A DNA stretch of 64,000 nt, from NCBI GenBank assembly GCA_964020975.1, contig OZ026624.1:69051791-69115790 (forward strand). The letters are read 5' to 3'. The DNA comes from Hermodice carunculata. Taxonomy: Eukaryota; Annelida; Polychaeta; Eunicida; Amphinomidae. Position 1 is the stretch's first letter. Each line of letters begins with the position of its first letter. Shown piece after piece: positions 11,208 through 23,741 of this stretch. Made by a program: the position numbers and the translations under genes. The notes beneath the pieces are model-generated. The model was not told where the DNA came from and searched no databases. It saw only the letters and a program-made list of their open reading frames with translations.

Positions 11208-14200
11208 GTCTATCTTAAATATCATTCTATTAATTGCATACTGAAACAGAGAAAAAATACATGTGCACTAGAATGGCTGAAAGCTAATATGTGCAGTAAG
11301 TTTCCACTTTTCTAAAAGATTTTAGGTAGCCGTGCGTGCGAATGCAAGGCAGCACATCAAAGTACAATGGGTTTTGAGCCTTTGGACAGACTAATGGAGC
11401 CAAGTCCAGACAGGCAAGCGTGTCAACACTCCGACGGGCCGGACAAAACAGTTGATAGTTGCTATAACTGGCTCGCTTGTCTATACCCATTGTTGTTCGG
11501 CGACAGAGATAGGTAATAGGTATGCTTCGTCTTAAGTCGAGTATGGTACTGCCACGCAAAGTGTCCAAATCATTTTCTGGTCACCTTCATAGCGTGCGCG
11601 TGCGTACTGCGGACAAAGAACAATTCTGCAGGGACGACTCAAGAGAAATAATTATTGCTTCAGGGGAAAATTTGTCATAAGTCAATGTAAATGTTACATT
11701 ACACCGTTTTTAGACTATATGGAACATTTTAACAAAATATTTGGATCAAACCTATCAGATAAATCATGTTCCAATGATAAAAATACCTGGTTTAAAGATG
11801 CAAGGATTATCTTGAAAATTTTGTCAAGCGTTTTCCACATGGTGGTTTGTGTTGTGTCCAATAAATGTAGGCAAATAAGCAGTAATATCAAGAGTTCTCG
11901 GACAATGTATAATTGATTAAAATTTACATCACAGTCACATTTCAAAAAGCAACGAGCAAAACCACAACATTGCAAAATTTCGCTCGTGTTTAGGGTATGA
12001 TTAAGGCAGTCTGGATGTGCTCCAGTAGAACTGGTCAGCTATTACTGTTCTGGTCCCATAGAATGAAAACTATTTACTTAAACCGATGACACGTATGTAG
12101 TATTAGAGAGGTTTTTACCTATAGATTGTAAACAAAAATTTACATCAGAATCCTTTGATAATGATCGTCGTATGAACAGCTAATTCTTGTGCGAAAAATT
12201 TACCTGAGGCATGCTTATATACAAATACGGAAATTCCTTCCTGTTGGTGGAACCAAATTGAAACATGTGTACGTAGACTTACTGGCCACATATATGGCTA
12301 CTAAAACGTGATCCCTTTACTTTCTTTGCAATTTTTGTTTATCAATTTTGAAGCAAATGAACATCAGGAATCCACCATGTATATCACCAACAACCTTAAG
12401 AACATGTAAAATCAAAAACAAAAAAAACAAAAAAACAAAAAGAAAACAAACAAAAAAAAACGATAAAGACAATTTATGGGACGGTTCTGTAGCCATATAT
12501 GTAGGTAGCAAATCTGTACAAACAGTTCACATTCAGGTTAAATTAATCGAAAGATATTTTACGTATTTGTATACACAAGTCACATTTGAATTTCCTATCG
12601 GAGTCTCTGCAACAACAGTAAACAAAGGGTCGTTATTTAGATGGTTTTTAAACAATCTATGGATTATGACGTTTCCGAGCATATACTCTTAGTATTTTTC
12701 ACCTTACAAACCCAGAAAACGAACCCTTACTGATTGTTTTGGGGCATAACAAAGCCACATTACACCTGGAGATACCTTTCAGAAACCGTGTGGATAAAGC
12801 TGCATTTCGGTCTCAAACTAGCCAGTTATCAAGAAAATGTATTCATGATTGACTGTGGTCATGTGTTGCCCTCTATTCTGCAACAGGGACTTTGACAGGA
12901 AGGAGGGCAGATTCATGTACTTAGTAGGGCAAAATGTCTTTTGTACTAAAACGTAGCAATCTGAAAAAGAGAGAGCATACGAAAGGTCATTCACGTGATT
13001 CAAAACATAAACAGCTGCTTAAAATATTCAGAATGTTTCAATTTTTTAGCAGAAAAAGTTGAATTTTCAGATATTTTAATGACGAAATTAATGAAAGTGC
13101 CCTCATTTTGCTGAAGGCATAGTTCTGTTGCCTAGCGACATAGGTAGCAAGTACAGGTCCGCAGTGACTTACATGTATGAATTCATTCTATTCAGACTGA
13201 TCTTAACGTATGGAACTGTGCGTTGATTTTTCTTAGTGGGGAATGTGGCCTGCATGACTGATGCACTTTGTAGGACAACATATGTGTTCAAATTTATGTG
13301 ATTTGCTTGAATTGATTAACGCCAAGCCAACCGCAATCTGCATGTGCAAAATATGCTTGAGATGTCCCTTATTTTAGTGAAATTTAATTTTGATTTTGGT
13401 TTTGTTTCCCCACAAAACAGATTGCACATGTTCGTGCCGTTTTTCCTTCCTCGTCGCTGTTGGTACGGACACTTGATATGTGCAGGCTTTTACTACACTT
13501 AATGCGCAAAGATTGCCAACGGAAGACCGCCTGCTTTTCTAGGCCAATACAAGAGAACGAACAAACAAATCAACCTTTTATGCCCAATTGATATTAATTA
13601 CCAGTAAGACCTCAGTCGATTATTTCGGATGTCTACCTGATTCAATAAATGTTAGCTTTGTGTTAAGTCAAAGTCAACTATGACGAGCTTCACATTCCTT
13701 GGCCAGTCGTCATTGGCCCATTGATGTGTGTTGCAGACCTAAATATCTTTCTTGTTGACACATGAATGAATATTTTAAACCTTGAATGCAATCACACCTA
13801 ATAAACTGAATACATTTATTCATTTGAGTTGTTTTGGTTTCAGAAAAAGGGGTTCAAGTATGACTTCAGTTGCCATGTCAGACCCGAGTCTAGCATCACG
13901 TAAATATCGTTAACATGCACGTCAGGGTATACCATAAGTTACGAGGCGGGGTATGTCCATGCGTATGCATATTCTAGCGCTAAAAATTGCCCGTGACACG
14001 TCAAAAGCAAGCACAAAAATAATTGCACCATTAATTGAAGAACTTTAATCAAGTATTGGTTTATTTTGGATTACGTTGTCAGTGTGAATTTATCGCCAAG
14101 TCCATAATACGAGGACCTGTGTGCTATGCTGTAGTTATTTTCTTTGTTGCTTGCACAGGAAAGAACAAGACCTAAAAGGAAAGAAACATTGAGAATTTAA

Positions 14201-15039
14201 TAGATTTTATAATTTGTTGCTGCGATACAGTTTGCTTTTACTATGCAATGACAGAGTAATACGTCTGTTAAGTATGAGATCAGCTTATGTACTCGGCCTC
14301 TGAAATTAGCGTACGTTTACATTGACCTTACATAAGAGTGGACGAAAAGACAGCGTGACCTCCCCACTATCAGTCGACGCACTTATATTAAATAATAGAC
14401 AAGTATGACATTGTGGTACATCAAGCTAAAGAGTTTGTAAAATATAAAAAATTACAAATGGACGCTGTATTTACTGTCCGTTCAGAAGCAAAGGTGCACA
14501 ACCTTCTACAGCAAGGAGACCGACAGTAGCAAAACAGAGCAAATATAGAGTCATGAAAACAGCATCTAGGTTGCATGGGAAATGCCAAACGATGGTCTGT
14601 ATTTGCCCCCCTATTTCTACTCATAACCATAAATAATATTGTAAATATTTTTTCGCTCTAAAATAAGCCTTTTCCTGTCGACACATCTCTAAATTTGACA
14701 GCTGACACCCCTAAAACTGAACTGTTGATATTTTAAATGAAGACTTGTTTTCCATCGATTCCTTGTCCCCCTGACTGGTGTGTAGCATTTAACTCTCTCA
14801 AAATTGCTTCAATGCTGATATCTCGGAAGATAAACCAATTCTCACATCCACCATAAGTCTTCCGAAATAACAACGTAGAAACTGTAGCCCAGTAAAAAGA
14901 TTCAAGTACAATATTGTGATCTGACTTCGGATGAACTGATCACATAAAATGTATCTTGGTCAAAGCTGCACAACAACTAACTAAATGGAAACGCTGCGGT
15001 ACCGCTTTTATAGAGAGACTCATGGGACAATTTAAATTT
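11208..15039. other. Long stretch without recognised genes
   Basis: Contains an A-rich/(AAAAC) segment at about 12415-12461 and several short unassigned frames, the longest near 95-115 codons (11284-11568 on the minus strand and 12348-12692 on the plus strand). None carries a family signature. Confidence 0.45.
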
Positions 15040-15625
15040 CTTTTATTAGACCTTTGATGGGTATGGCGACATGGTCTGGCATGGCTGTACACAAGCGGAT
15101 CCACAGCTATTATAAACCATTCAGCTGACTGCGGTTTGGGTTATATGTGGTGCCATGCAAATTATCCCCAGTGAGAAGTTTTATGAACGAACAGCGCTTC
15201 AGACTTTGGCTAAGCGAAGGAGATTGGTAAATTTCCCCTGATATATAAAATCTTCTACCAAAAAGCTCCAGAATGTGGCGTGATGTGATATTACCCCTTC
15301 TGATTAAAATAAAAATCTACTCGGTACTAGTAACACTTGACAATCTGATAACAACTGCCAGTTTAGAGCCAGAACTGATTCACTTGCCAATTCATTTTCC
15401 TCCAGCAAAACCAGTCTTTGGAATCAGCTGCCCCTTAATGTCCGGAATTCCCCTCCCGCTAGTAACTTCAAAAACCATATCAAAACTGTTGTTTGTCGTT
15501 CAGTAAAGCAGACAAAATTACATACTATGTTGGAAAACGATGTTGATATCTGCTGTTTTTCATGTAAGGTTGAGAATGGGCCACCTAGAGTTAAATGCAC
15601 ACATATTTACTGTTGGAATACTTGA
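15040..15625 (+). mobile_element. Second 5'-truncated LINE tail (LINE ORF2 C-terminus)
   Basis: From about 15053 the frame reads FDGYGDMVWHGCTQADPQLL, which matches the conserved Y.D.VW.GC block after the RT domain. It is followed in other frames by VICGAMQIIPSEKFYER and LQTLAKRRRLVN. A continuous frame without a start codon, from 15341 to the stop at 15623-15625, encodes FRARTDSLANSFSSSKTS, then LWNQLPLNVRNSPPASNFKN and HIKTVVCRS: the typical LWN.LP..VR....FK..L block that ends LINE proteins. At least one frame change separates the parts. It is a dead fragment from a different subfamily than the 10.4-kb copy. Confidence 0.8.
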
Positions 15626-17169
15626 CTCCTTCGAATGCCGATGCGGGTTAGGTGCTGAAGATGTTAGGCACTATTCTTATCTGCCTCTTTTACCCCATCC
15701 ATAGGGATAGCGTACATACAATAGCTGTCAGTTTTGCTCCTTTTACCATGGAGACCATTTTATTTGGTAATCCGACCTGTACATTCCATGCTAACAGATC
15801 AATCCTTTCACCTGTCCCGGATTCTATTACCAAAACCAAACGTTTCAGCACTGTACTATGAAATCGATCAGGATCTTTTTTTCTCATTACATTATTCTCA
15901 ATAACGTATAGCCACAATTAACCCCACTATCTGTCCTGTTAAATCTTCCTTGACTTTGTTGGTCCATCGTAGTGCCCAAGAACGGTACCAAATATACCAA
16001 TGGTGGCAGGGACACGGCGATTTGCCCTGTGGTGTTCCGTAGGTTCTGTCTTCTCGTTCCTCTTCCACAAGAAGGGTTAAAATAGGGTCTAGCCCTCCAC
16101 CCCAGTTGTTTTCCGTAATTATTAGTGAAATATTGTGCCATCATGACACCTGATCCTGTGTTTGCATTGAATAAATATGTTTAAACTATTTATATATACC
16201 TCACATGTGCAGAAACACGTGGCTTAAACTCAATTATCCTTGTTCACATTAGATTCTCGTTGAGCGTTTCACTGCACAGAGAGTCAAAAAAAATACGATT
16301 CGTGGCCGGCTGTGTGGTATTTCGCCCGCCCTATATATAACACTGCACCGTGTATTTGAAAATATACATGGACCGAGGGAGGCAACATGCATCGTGTCCC
16401 CATAATCCTGATGAAATACATCGGCTGTAAAGGAACATCGTTGGGTGAAATTAGCTAAGATTTCGATTTTATTCTTCATGTGACACTTTACAAACAGTTC
16501 CGGAACATTAATCATTGGTCATTTAGAGGTTCACGTTCAGTTTGTTACATACAAGGAGCAAATCTACACCAATTTGAAATAAAAATTATGTCACAAATCG
16601 AAAGAACTTCATCTGTGTGTATGTAATTTTCTATCTCTCCAAAATTGCCTATTGGGTGCATCTTGAAACGTTGGACTCAGCTTCCGCTACAACTGTCCAC
16701 CAAGTGTCGCCGTATTAATTTCCTAATTTAAGCGATTTTTCAAGTTTACTGCATTATCTCTGGGGCAACCATTGGCAGTGCCGTATAGTAGTGCTGACGT
16801 TGGTGCATTCACATGTAATTGTCGCAAAAACCTCTTCGTCAAATCTTCTTCATAGTAGTTGGAATGTACCTGGTGTGGACCTTTGCTTCCTTACCCTGAT
16901 GCTTTTGAAATGCAGTGGTGATAAAGAGGAGTATGTTGTATCATTAAACACAATAGCACATGCCTATATCTGAGGGGGGTTTTTCCATAAAGCCGTTTAG
17001 TGGTTCATCTCCAAACTTGATAAAGATGTATGTGGTTACGGTCAGTCATGCGTGTTCCCGTTTATCCTCAAACTCAACTTGTATATTATTATACATTAAA
17101 TACGTGAAGCATTCACATCATATTGAATTGATATATGAAACAAAATAATCAAAAATGTATGTAACTTTC
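15626..17169. other. No recognised genes
   Basis: Several unassigned minus-strand frames of 75-88 codons (15690-16515). The stretch near 16030-16170 shares a weak similarity with 33590-33690 (basic, Pro-rich, ...RA+P..NPS... frames on the minus strand). This hints at an old dispersed repeat but I cannot establish it by eye. Confidence 0.35.
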
Positions 17170-18546
17170 GGTTTTTGTTCTATATCATAATACGTGGAAC
17201 TAGAAAGCTGCACTTCCTATTTGCTCATCTTTGTATGGCTCTCGTCAGACATGGTTTCTCACTGGAAGGCCTTCGTTTATCAACCATCATTACGATTCCC
17301 AAGAATACAAGAAAATCGTTGAGTAACATATATAATTACTACCACCACTTTACTCAATTAGTACCACCAATCTGTATTTTGCATACAAAACTCAGCACTC
17401 TACTACACAGTGTATGTTCATTGCTTATGAAGTTGATCAATATTATCGAAACGGTGGTGGCAACGTGTATTTTTTATTATTGGATGCAAGCTAAGCCTGT
17501 GAACGAGTTGAATATGTTAAACTATTTATATTATTGTTGCACAGAGGTCTATGTCCACTATTTGCTCGCCTTTTGACTGCTGTGTACACCTCACAGAGAG
17601 TAAGAGTGCGCTGGACTAATCATTTGAGTAAATGGTTTACAACTAGCAATGGTGTAAAGCAAGGAGGTGTGTTCTCATCAATCCTTTTTACTATTTATTA
17701 CAACCAGCAACTTCAGAAACCTGGCTTCGGGTGTTAAGTTGGTGTTACTTTTTGGGAGCTCTCAGTTATGGTGATGATATCACTGTTCTTGCTCCAACTA
17801 AATATCCTTTGCGCAAGATGATTTCAATATGTAGTGATTTTAGCGATGCGTTCCATGTCAAATTTAATCCATCTAAAAGTAAACTTGTTGTGTTTGGTGA
17901 TGAGGAATATCATGGACTTGTACAGATACTATCAAATGTCTGATCATGAAATTCGCCTTGAAAATGACATAGGCATTAATATATAATTTAAAACAAATCG
18001 ACAGAGCCATTGGCGATATGTATAGCAGGTGCAATTTATTGATATCACAATTTGGCAGAGCTTGTTGTAGCACTATAGATAGACTGTGTAGGCTTTTTGT
18101 CTATCGCTATATGGCCATGTTCTACAGGACTTCTCAAAACCAAATGTAGAGAAATTTTAGACTGCCTGGAGGAAATGTATCTGCAGGGTTCTGGAAGTTC
18201 CATCGAACACACTTTGCAGTTTATTCAGTATACTTTGTGAAGATGATTCCATCGACTCACAATTTTATATGAGATTCCTACGATTTATCCGTCAGTGTCA
18301 TCTGAGTGCAGATCATAAACCTGTATCTTTGTAGCAAATTAGTTATGAATGGTAGCTGTTCGAAGTCATGCAACAGTTTATTTGTAACAGGTTCAATATT
18401 TCGAAGTATCAGTTGGTAAATTTGGAGCCCAACAAATTACGGAATATTGTGACTGATATTCATCTGTCCAGAAAGATTAAGGATGACGAAATCCGTGCAA
18501 GCGTGATACGTGAACTGATTTATTGTAGAGATTGCAACTGCAACTT
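17170..18546 (+). mobile_element. LINE reverse-transcriptase relic with YGDD catalytic block
   Basis: Blocks appear in the family order: ALVRHGFSLEGLRLSTII with IPKNTRKSLSN (from ..P.GF..S.VIPIPK), then LLHRGLCPLFARLLTAVYTS, WFTTSNGVKQGGVFSSILFT (the GVKQGGVLSPILF block), FLGALSYGDDITVLAPTKYP (YGDD at 17767-17778 in place of YADD), and FHVKFNPSKSKLVVFG. Next come AIGDMYSRCNLLISQFG in another frame and, at 18368-18546, the post-RT segment KLRNIVTDIHLSRKI and IRASVIRELIYCRDC. Several frame changes make it non-functional. The same family is present at 55.2-56.3 kb and probably at 50.3-51.3 kb. The coding similarity stops abruptly at ~18546, where a 145-bp monomer repeat begins. Confidence 0.85.
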
Positions 18547-18835
18547 TTGTTTTAGATTCATTACATGTGCAATGGTCAACAACCCCCTAGTAGAAGTTAA
18601 AATGACATCGCTACCTATAATATTTTGAAGATATTCAAGTTTTAAAATTTCAAATGCTGCTAATTAGCATAATTTAAATTGCTACAACTTTTGTTTTAAA
18701 TTCATTAGATGTGCACTGGTCAATAACCCCCTAATAGTAGTTAGAATGACATCTCTATCTATTATACTTTTGAAGATATCCAAGATTTGAAATTTCAAAT
18801 GCTCCTAATTTGCATAATTTTAAACATCTTCATCC
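18547..18835 (+). repeat. Two-copy array of ~145-bp monomers (composite repeat, copy 1)
   Basis: Two monomers share the order: ACAACTTTTGTTTTA, TTCATTA.ATGTGCA.TGGTCAA, CAACCCCCTA, GACATC.CTA.CTAT, TTTTGAAGATAT.CAAG, TTTCAAATGCT and TAATT.GCATAATTT. The anchor TTTTGAAG recurs at 18623 and 18768, a spacing of 145 bases. The same monomer, more diverged, forms a longer array at 51.6-52.5 kb. No protein reading is maintained across monomers. Confidence 0.85.
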
Positions 18836-18946
18836 CTCTGTAAAAAAAACGGTCGAACCCCTTGTATGGAGGTACAATCATGCCAAGTTTGGAGTTTCTA
18901 TGTATAATAGTGTCCGAGAAAAGTGTCGGACAAATTTGCTGGTAAA

Positions 18947-19039
<93 letters not shown>

Positions 19040-19055
19040 ACTCGAGCAAAAACAG
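18836..19055 (+). repeat. Composite repeat copy 1: shared segment and (AAAG)n tract
   Basis: The segment after the monomers contains CATGCCAAGTTTGGAGTTTC and ATAATAGTGTCCGAGAAAAG, which match the corresponding segment at 52.56-52.6 kb (GGCAAGTTTGGTGGTTT, ATAATAGTGTCAGAGAAAAA). A (GAAA)n tract from 18944 to 19040, about 24 units, follows, then 15 bases leading to a hairpin. Confidence 0.85.
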
Positions 19056-19081
19056 AAAAGTGTGTGTTGACACACACTTTT
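19056..19081 (+). repeat. Perfect hairpin ending composite repeat copy 1
   Basis: AAAAGTGTGTG, loop TTGA, CACACACTTTT: an 11-bp perfect stem with a four-base loop, 15 bases after the AAAG tract. The second copy has a hairpin at the same place with an unrelated stem sequence. Confidence 0.85.
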
Positions 19082-20282
19082 ATTATGCATAAGTTGATGA
19101 TATTGTATATTTGGTAATTTTGACCACAAGTCAGAAGGGCTAGTGAAATTCTCTGCCAGTCGAAATGCTGAGACATGAATGAGATTGATTGGCTACCAGC
19201 ACGCCTCGGTTCCAAGCTACGCCTTTGGCTGTGACGTCACGAAAATACACAAAATCCAACATGGCGGCCATGATATTACCTGGTATCACATACAAATAAG
19301 AAATTTGTAAAAAGTGGTACAAAAGATGTGTTATGATCTCTTACCTTTATATGTTCTCTTTCCACAGATTTAAATCCACATTATGGTATTATTCCAGTCT
19401 GATAATAAGGCCATGGTAGTCCATTATGTCTATTTCATTTCTGATCTGTCAGCCATTGCTGACCCTAATATCCAGAAGTCATGTACATGTAATTTGATCA
19501 TATTTTGTACAAGCAATGTGATGACAAAATATTTTGCCATCTACTGCAAAAATACTTTCCTGATGCAAGCAGTAAGATGTAGGTCCAAATTAGAAAGAAA
19601 TAATCTTGTGACCTGACTTTGAATTTCAACCTCTAAAATCCGCCATTTTGCAAAAAAATCCACTTTTTCTACAAAGCTCCACTTTTGTACCATGGGGTCT
19701 ATTCCCGGCAATTTGCACCAAGAATGCGCTGCCAGAGCATACAGATCCATAATCCAATGGGGGTGGTGGGATAGTGACAACCCTGTGTCCACCTTTCAGC
19801 CAAAAACGAAGGAACCCCAAAATGACATATTTAGGGGGTAGGGCCCTTTGAATTTTGATCAAATCTGTACAATTTGCCCTAGAATGCTCAAATATATTTT
19901 TTTCACAACTTAAAATGTCAGTAAGTATGAAACTTAGCCTAATCTGTGTTATTACAGAAAAGGATTTATTTTATCAGTAGTTCTAAACCCCCATTACTTC
20001 TGATAAAATGGACTGTTCTGTTATTCAAATTGGACCACTTGTATCTTGAAAATTTAACCCAATCCAGCCCAAATTTATACCCTCTTGAAAAGCATGAACA
20101 CTTGTTGCTCAAGTTACAGCATGAAAGGGTCATGGATCTGTTTTAAATTAAAATGCCAGAGCAGTATCTGGTTGGTGGGTGTTCCAAACAGGCATCTCTT
20201 GTGTCTTCAGCGGGGTATCGGGTGACAGGATGCTCGTAAAATGACCATTAATCGTAACCCAATAAATGCACTGACTGTTATA
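19082..20282. other. Non-coding stretch containing CRE- and YY1-like motifs
   Basis: Apart from a palindromic CRE core and a YY1-like ATGGCGGCC near 19.25 kb (listed separately), I see only short frames. Repeated CGCCATTTTG / CATGGCGGCC-like words are typical of invertebrate non-coding repeats. Confidence 0.4.
19232..19270 (+). promoter_or_regulatory. Palindromic CRE core followed by a YY1-like motif
   Basis: GTGACGTCAC (CRE core TGACGTCA at 19232-19239) is followed 18 bases later by AACATGGCGGCCATG, which resembles the YY1 consensus AAnATGGCGGC. The pair could be a promoter fragment or part of a repeat. No gene start downstream is convincing: the ATG opens only 12 codons. Confidence 0.25.
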
Positions 20283-20464
20283 TACAGTAAAACCTGTCTA
20301 ACCGAACACCTCCATATACCGGACACTTCTCTATACTGAACACCATTTCTTGGTCCCGAATGTATACTTCCAATGTTAGCAAACTTCCCTATACTGAACA
20401 CCTCCCCTTACTGAACACTTTTTTCAGGTCCCAAGGGTGTTCGGTATAGGAAGGTTTTACTGTA
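20283..20464. mobile_element. 178-bp TA-flanked MITE, probably Tc1/mariner-pogo type
   Basis: The element starts CAGTAAAACCTGTCTAACCG at 20285 and ends with the inverted copy ...CGGTATAGGAAGGTTTTACTG at 20462, each end flanked by TA. The termini pair over about 28 bases with a few mismatches (the reverse of the right end is CAGTAAAACCTTCCTATACC). The interior holds three short direct repeats of CTATACTGAACACC and GGTCCC. It has no coding capacity, so it would have been moved by a transposase encoded elsewhere. The CAGTAAAACC terminus and TA target fit pogo-like MITEs. Confidence 0.85.
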
Positions 20465-22862
20465 AGTGGTAAATGACTTATCAAACCCCTTTCATGTGAT
20501 CCGCGAACACCTCAACACTCCCAAATAGCAGGGACTAATATGTGCCCATGCGTCTTTGTTTACATAAGCACTGCCCAGCAATGGAACCGAGAACGAGGCT
20601 GCTGATTTGACCCCTAATCTCGCATCTCATTAAACCCAGGTCAGCATCTCGACTGTGCGTTTTCCCTAAACTTAACTTAAACATGATTCTGCAGCAAACA
20701 ATTGGACGATTCGGCATGTATGGGTGTGTCAGGGGTGTGAAAATGCGTTTATGCCTCTGTGTGCGTGGGTGTGCAGATGCAGGCAATCCCTTTGGAAAAA
20801 AAGTATACGTATTTTGTCAAAGGGTATCATCACAGAGACACCTTTGTGAAGCTGATTGTGAAAATATATAGCAAACATTTTTTCCAGTTTTCGACTTTGA
20901 TCGAAACACTGGCTGACAGCGATAGCACCTAATAAAATATAGCAAGCCTTTAATTCAAAGCGTGCTGCTTTCGTTCAATAAAACTGACGATAGATGGCAG
21001 CATCAAACAATTACAGCTTTACCTTGTGCAATATATTTTTATGTGCAGCAGCAAACGTTTTGGAAACACTTTATCTCTTAAACTTAATCACTTCAATATC
21101 CACACTGCTGTATCTCATACATGTTAGCTCTCGTCTTAGTTGCCATTAAAGCAAAAAGATGAACTTGAGCCTCGTTTCATATGGAAAAGTCTTAACATGC
21201 AGCAATGGTACTCGCTTTTAAGTACATTCCATACTGCCAGCAGATCACGAAGGAACAGCCTCCGGACAATAATACTCAACGCAGCAGACCGAAATCACCA
21301 TGCAAAATACAGAACAAGTTTATAACAGGAGGAAGTGCGGAGAACCCTTTTAACTATGAGAAGAGGAGACTGCACTTTGTGAAATGTACACAGAGGAACA
21401 AGGACAGAAAGATCTGTTTCATAATTGAAGCAAAACAATGACTGCGTTCTTTGCGCTTGATTAACCATCACGTTTACACCTGTTCTATTACCAGCTATAT
21501 ATGTTTCGAAAAATACGAGAAGAATTGCTTACAAATAAAAGATAAGATCCTGCATTAATCAGAATACCACATAATTGCCCTTGCAGCCGTTACATTCAGC
21601 ATTTAAAGCTTTCTACACACAATTATCATACAAAGCTTTTTGTCTTACTGCCGGTCAAATCTATTAGATTTTACATTATAAAAGTCATAGCAAACATATG
21701 CAACTCTTGGCCTAAAGACTGAAGTAACATCTAACAGGAGCTGAACTATCCATATCTCTGAACTCTCTTTGAAAGGCAGAAGATATTCTATTGATCACAA
21801 AATAAATGCAGGTGAAGACAGCGTGAAAGACTCAGGCTTGACCCCAACAGGTATTCACAGGATATAAGAAAGCCACAGTGATTATCAAGGTAGGAGTTAC
21901 TGCTAATAATAGGAGTAGAGCAATTAGTATGCACTGTATAAAATACATCGTTAAAAGTTTAGGATCCCCTGCCACTTATATAACGCCTCTGACCATTTGA
22001 CAAGCTATAGAGACACGAACGCATGACATGCAGAATGTATCATGGAAATATCAAATTTCCAGGAAATCACATCTGCTGAGACACGTGTTCCTATATAGCC
22101 CCAATGAAGCATATTACTTCAACAATCAAAAAATGCATCAATTTTATTTTCCCGCACGTTACCGCACACAAATTTCCGCATATTCTACTTGTATATTTGA
22201 TATATATCCTTTCAACAAATTGTCAATCGGTTCTGTTTGGCTGGTTACATCAGATCATGAAGGTGGTTTTTCAAACATATTTTCTATATATGCCATATAA
22301 AGTATTATTTTGAACGCCTTTCATTTGTAATAGATGCACAATCATTATACTTGCCGAAATATTGATAATATATGGTCCATGTTCAAACTACAGGGCACTA
22401 CTACCAAATAGCAAATTTTGCAATCAATAAGAAACCAGATAGATAAATAAAATAGATAGGGGTTCAAATTTTAAGCCAATAATTTGAAACAACGTCCCCC
22501 CCCCCACACACACACAAATAAAAACCTTTTATCCTTTTATTTGTAAATATGACAATACTTCAATGGAAAAGGACATATACAGTTTGATGGTAATATTGTT
22601 TTCAAAGATTCACAGCTTCTAATACCCCCCCCCCTTCCGTTATTTTCCGTTTTAGAGGCTTTTGCTATTTTATGCAAAAGTGATAAAAAGCAGGGAGTAA
22701 TCTTCTGGATTTATCTGAGCGATATATATCAGACGATAATACTCTGTCAGGAATTGTCTGCCCGTGAGGTAACAGAGGCCTCCAAAACGCAAGTGTCATT
22801 AATGTGTAATGACAGATTTTGGTTTGTAAACGATTCTTGGGGAGATATACATGCAATCAAAG
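20465..22862. other. No recognised genes
   Basis: Short unassigned frames only. C runs occur at about 22495 and 22626. Confidence 0.45.
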
Positions 22863-22875
22863 ACACACACACACA

Positions 22876-22920
<45 letters not shown>
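22863..22920. repeat. (AC)n-(GT)n palindromic microsatellite
   Basis: About eight AC units pass directly into more than twenty GT units. The AC arm is self-complementary to the first part of the GT arm, so the tract can fold into a hairpin or cruciform as well as Z-DNA. Confidence 0.95.
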
Positions 22921-23256
22921 TTATCAGAAGCATTTTTGTTGTAAATACACTGGAAAATAGAGATAGGTCTGGATAACGTCCAAATCCTTGTAGATAGAAT
23001 TTTGGCATGGCTGCTCAATACTTGACAAATATTTGGGTGTGGTGTCACAAAAAAATAACTGAAAAAATATCAGATTTCATTTCAAACAAATCTCTATTCA
23101 TTGTTTCGTATACTCAAGTTTCCAAGTGCGGCTCTTAACAACCTTGCCCCTATTTTAACCATTTTAGACGAATAGGAGCACACATTTAATATCACAGTGT
23201 TAGTTTTAGATTATGTATGTGTGGGTGTACATCAAACATATATGGATGTGTGATGG

Positions 23257-23259
23257 TTA

Positions 23260-23348
<89 letters not shown>
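23257..23348. repeat. (TA)n microsatellite
   Basis: More than 40 TA units without interruption after a short TATATGTATA lead. Confidence 0.97.
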
Positions 23349-23350
<2 letters not shown>

Positions 23351-23701
23351 CAACAGGCCCGTTTGTTTAGCAACTTACATAAAAGCATATACTAAGAGGT
23401 ATTTCAGGTGAAAGATATGTAGCCAGTGCGAAGTTTGGGTCAATATTACCCATTTATTTTTTTTCACAAGTACAGTACCTCTACATATTTTTTTCTGATT
23501 ACGACAAATCCATAGATTTGTATATATAGTTTTTTTGGCAAAATTAGATGTTTTTTTGAGATTTTATAGCATTCTTTCTGACATGGTAGGACTCCCACAA
23601 TTTCAGAAGTCGCACAAATTATTCTTTTTCAAAGTGATATCAGAGAAATTCATTATATGTATGTGTATATATACATATATGTATAAATTATATGTATATA
23701 T

Positions 23702-23741
<40 letters not shown>

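Noticed and set aside
11284-11568. 94-codon minus-strand frame with protein-like residues
   Set aside because: No family, no splice context, and length within chance for the window.
15690-16144. Two minus-strand frames with weak similarity to 33529-33732
   Set aside because: A few basic Pro/Asn-rich words in common; not enough to call a repeat or gene by eye.
18795-19215. Long frames with repeated KKER or FFLS units around 18.8-19.2 kb and 52.4-53.0 kb
   Set aside because: They are translations of the (AAAG)n tract on both strands in several frames, not proteins.
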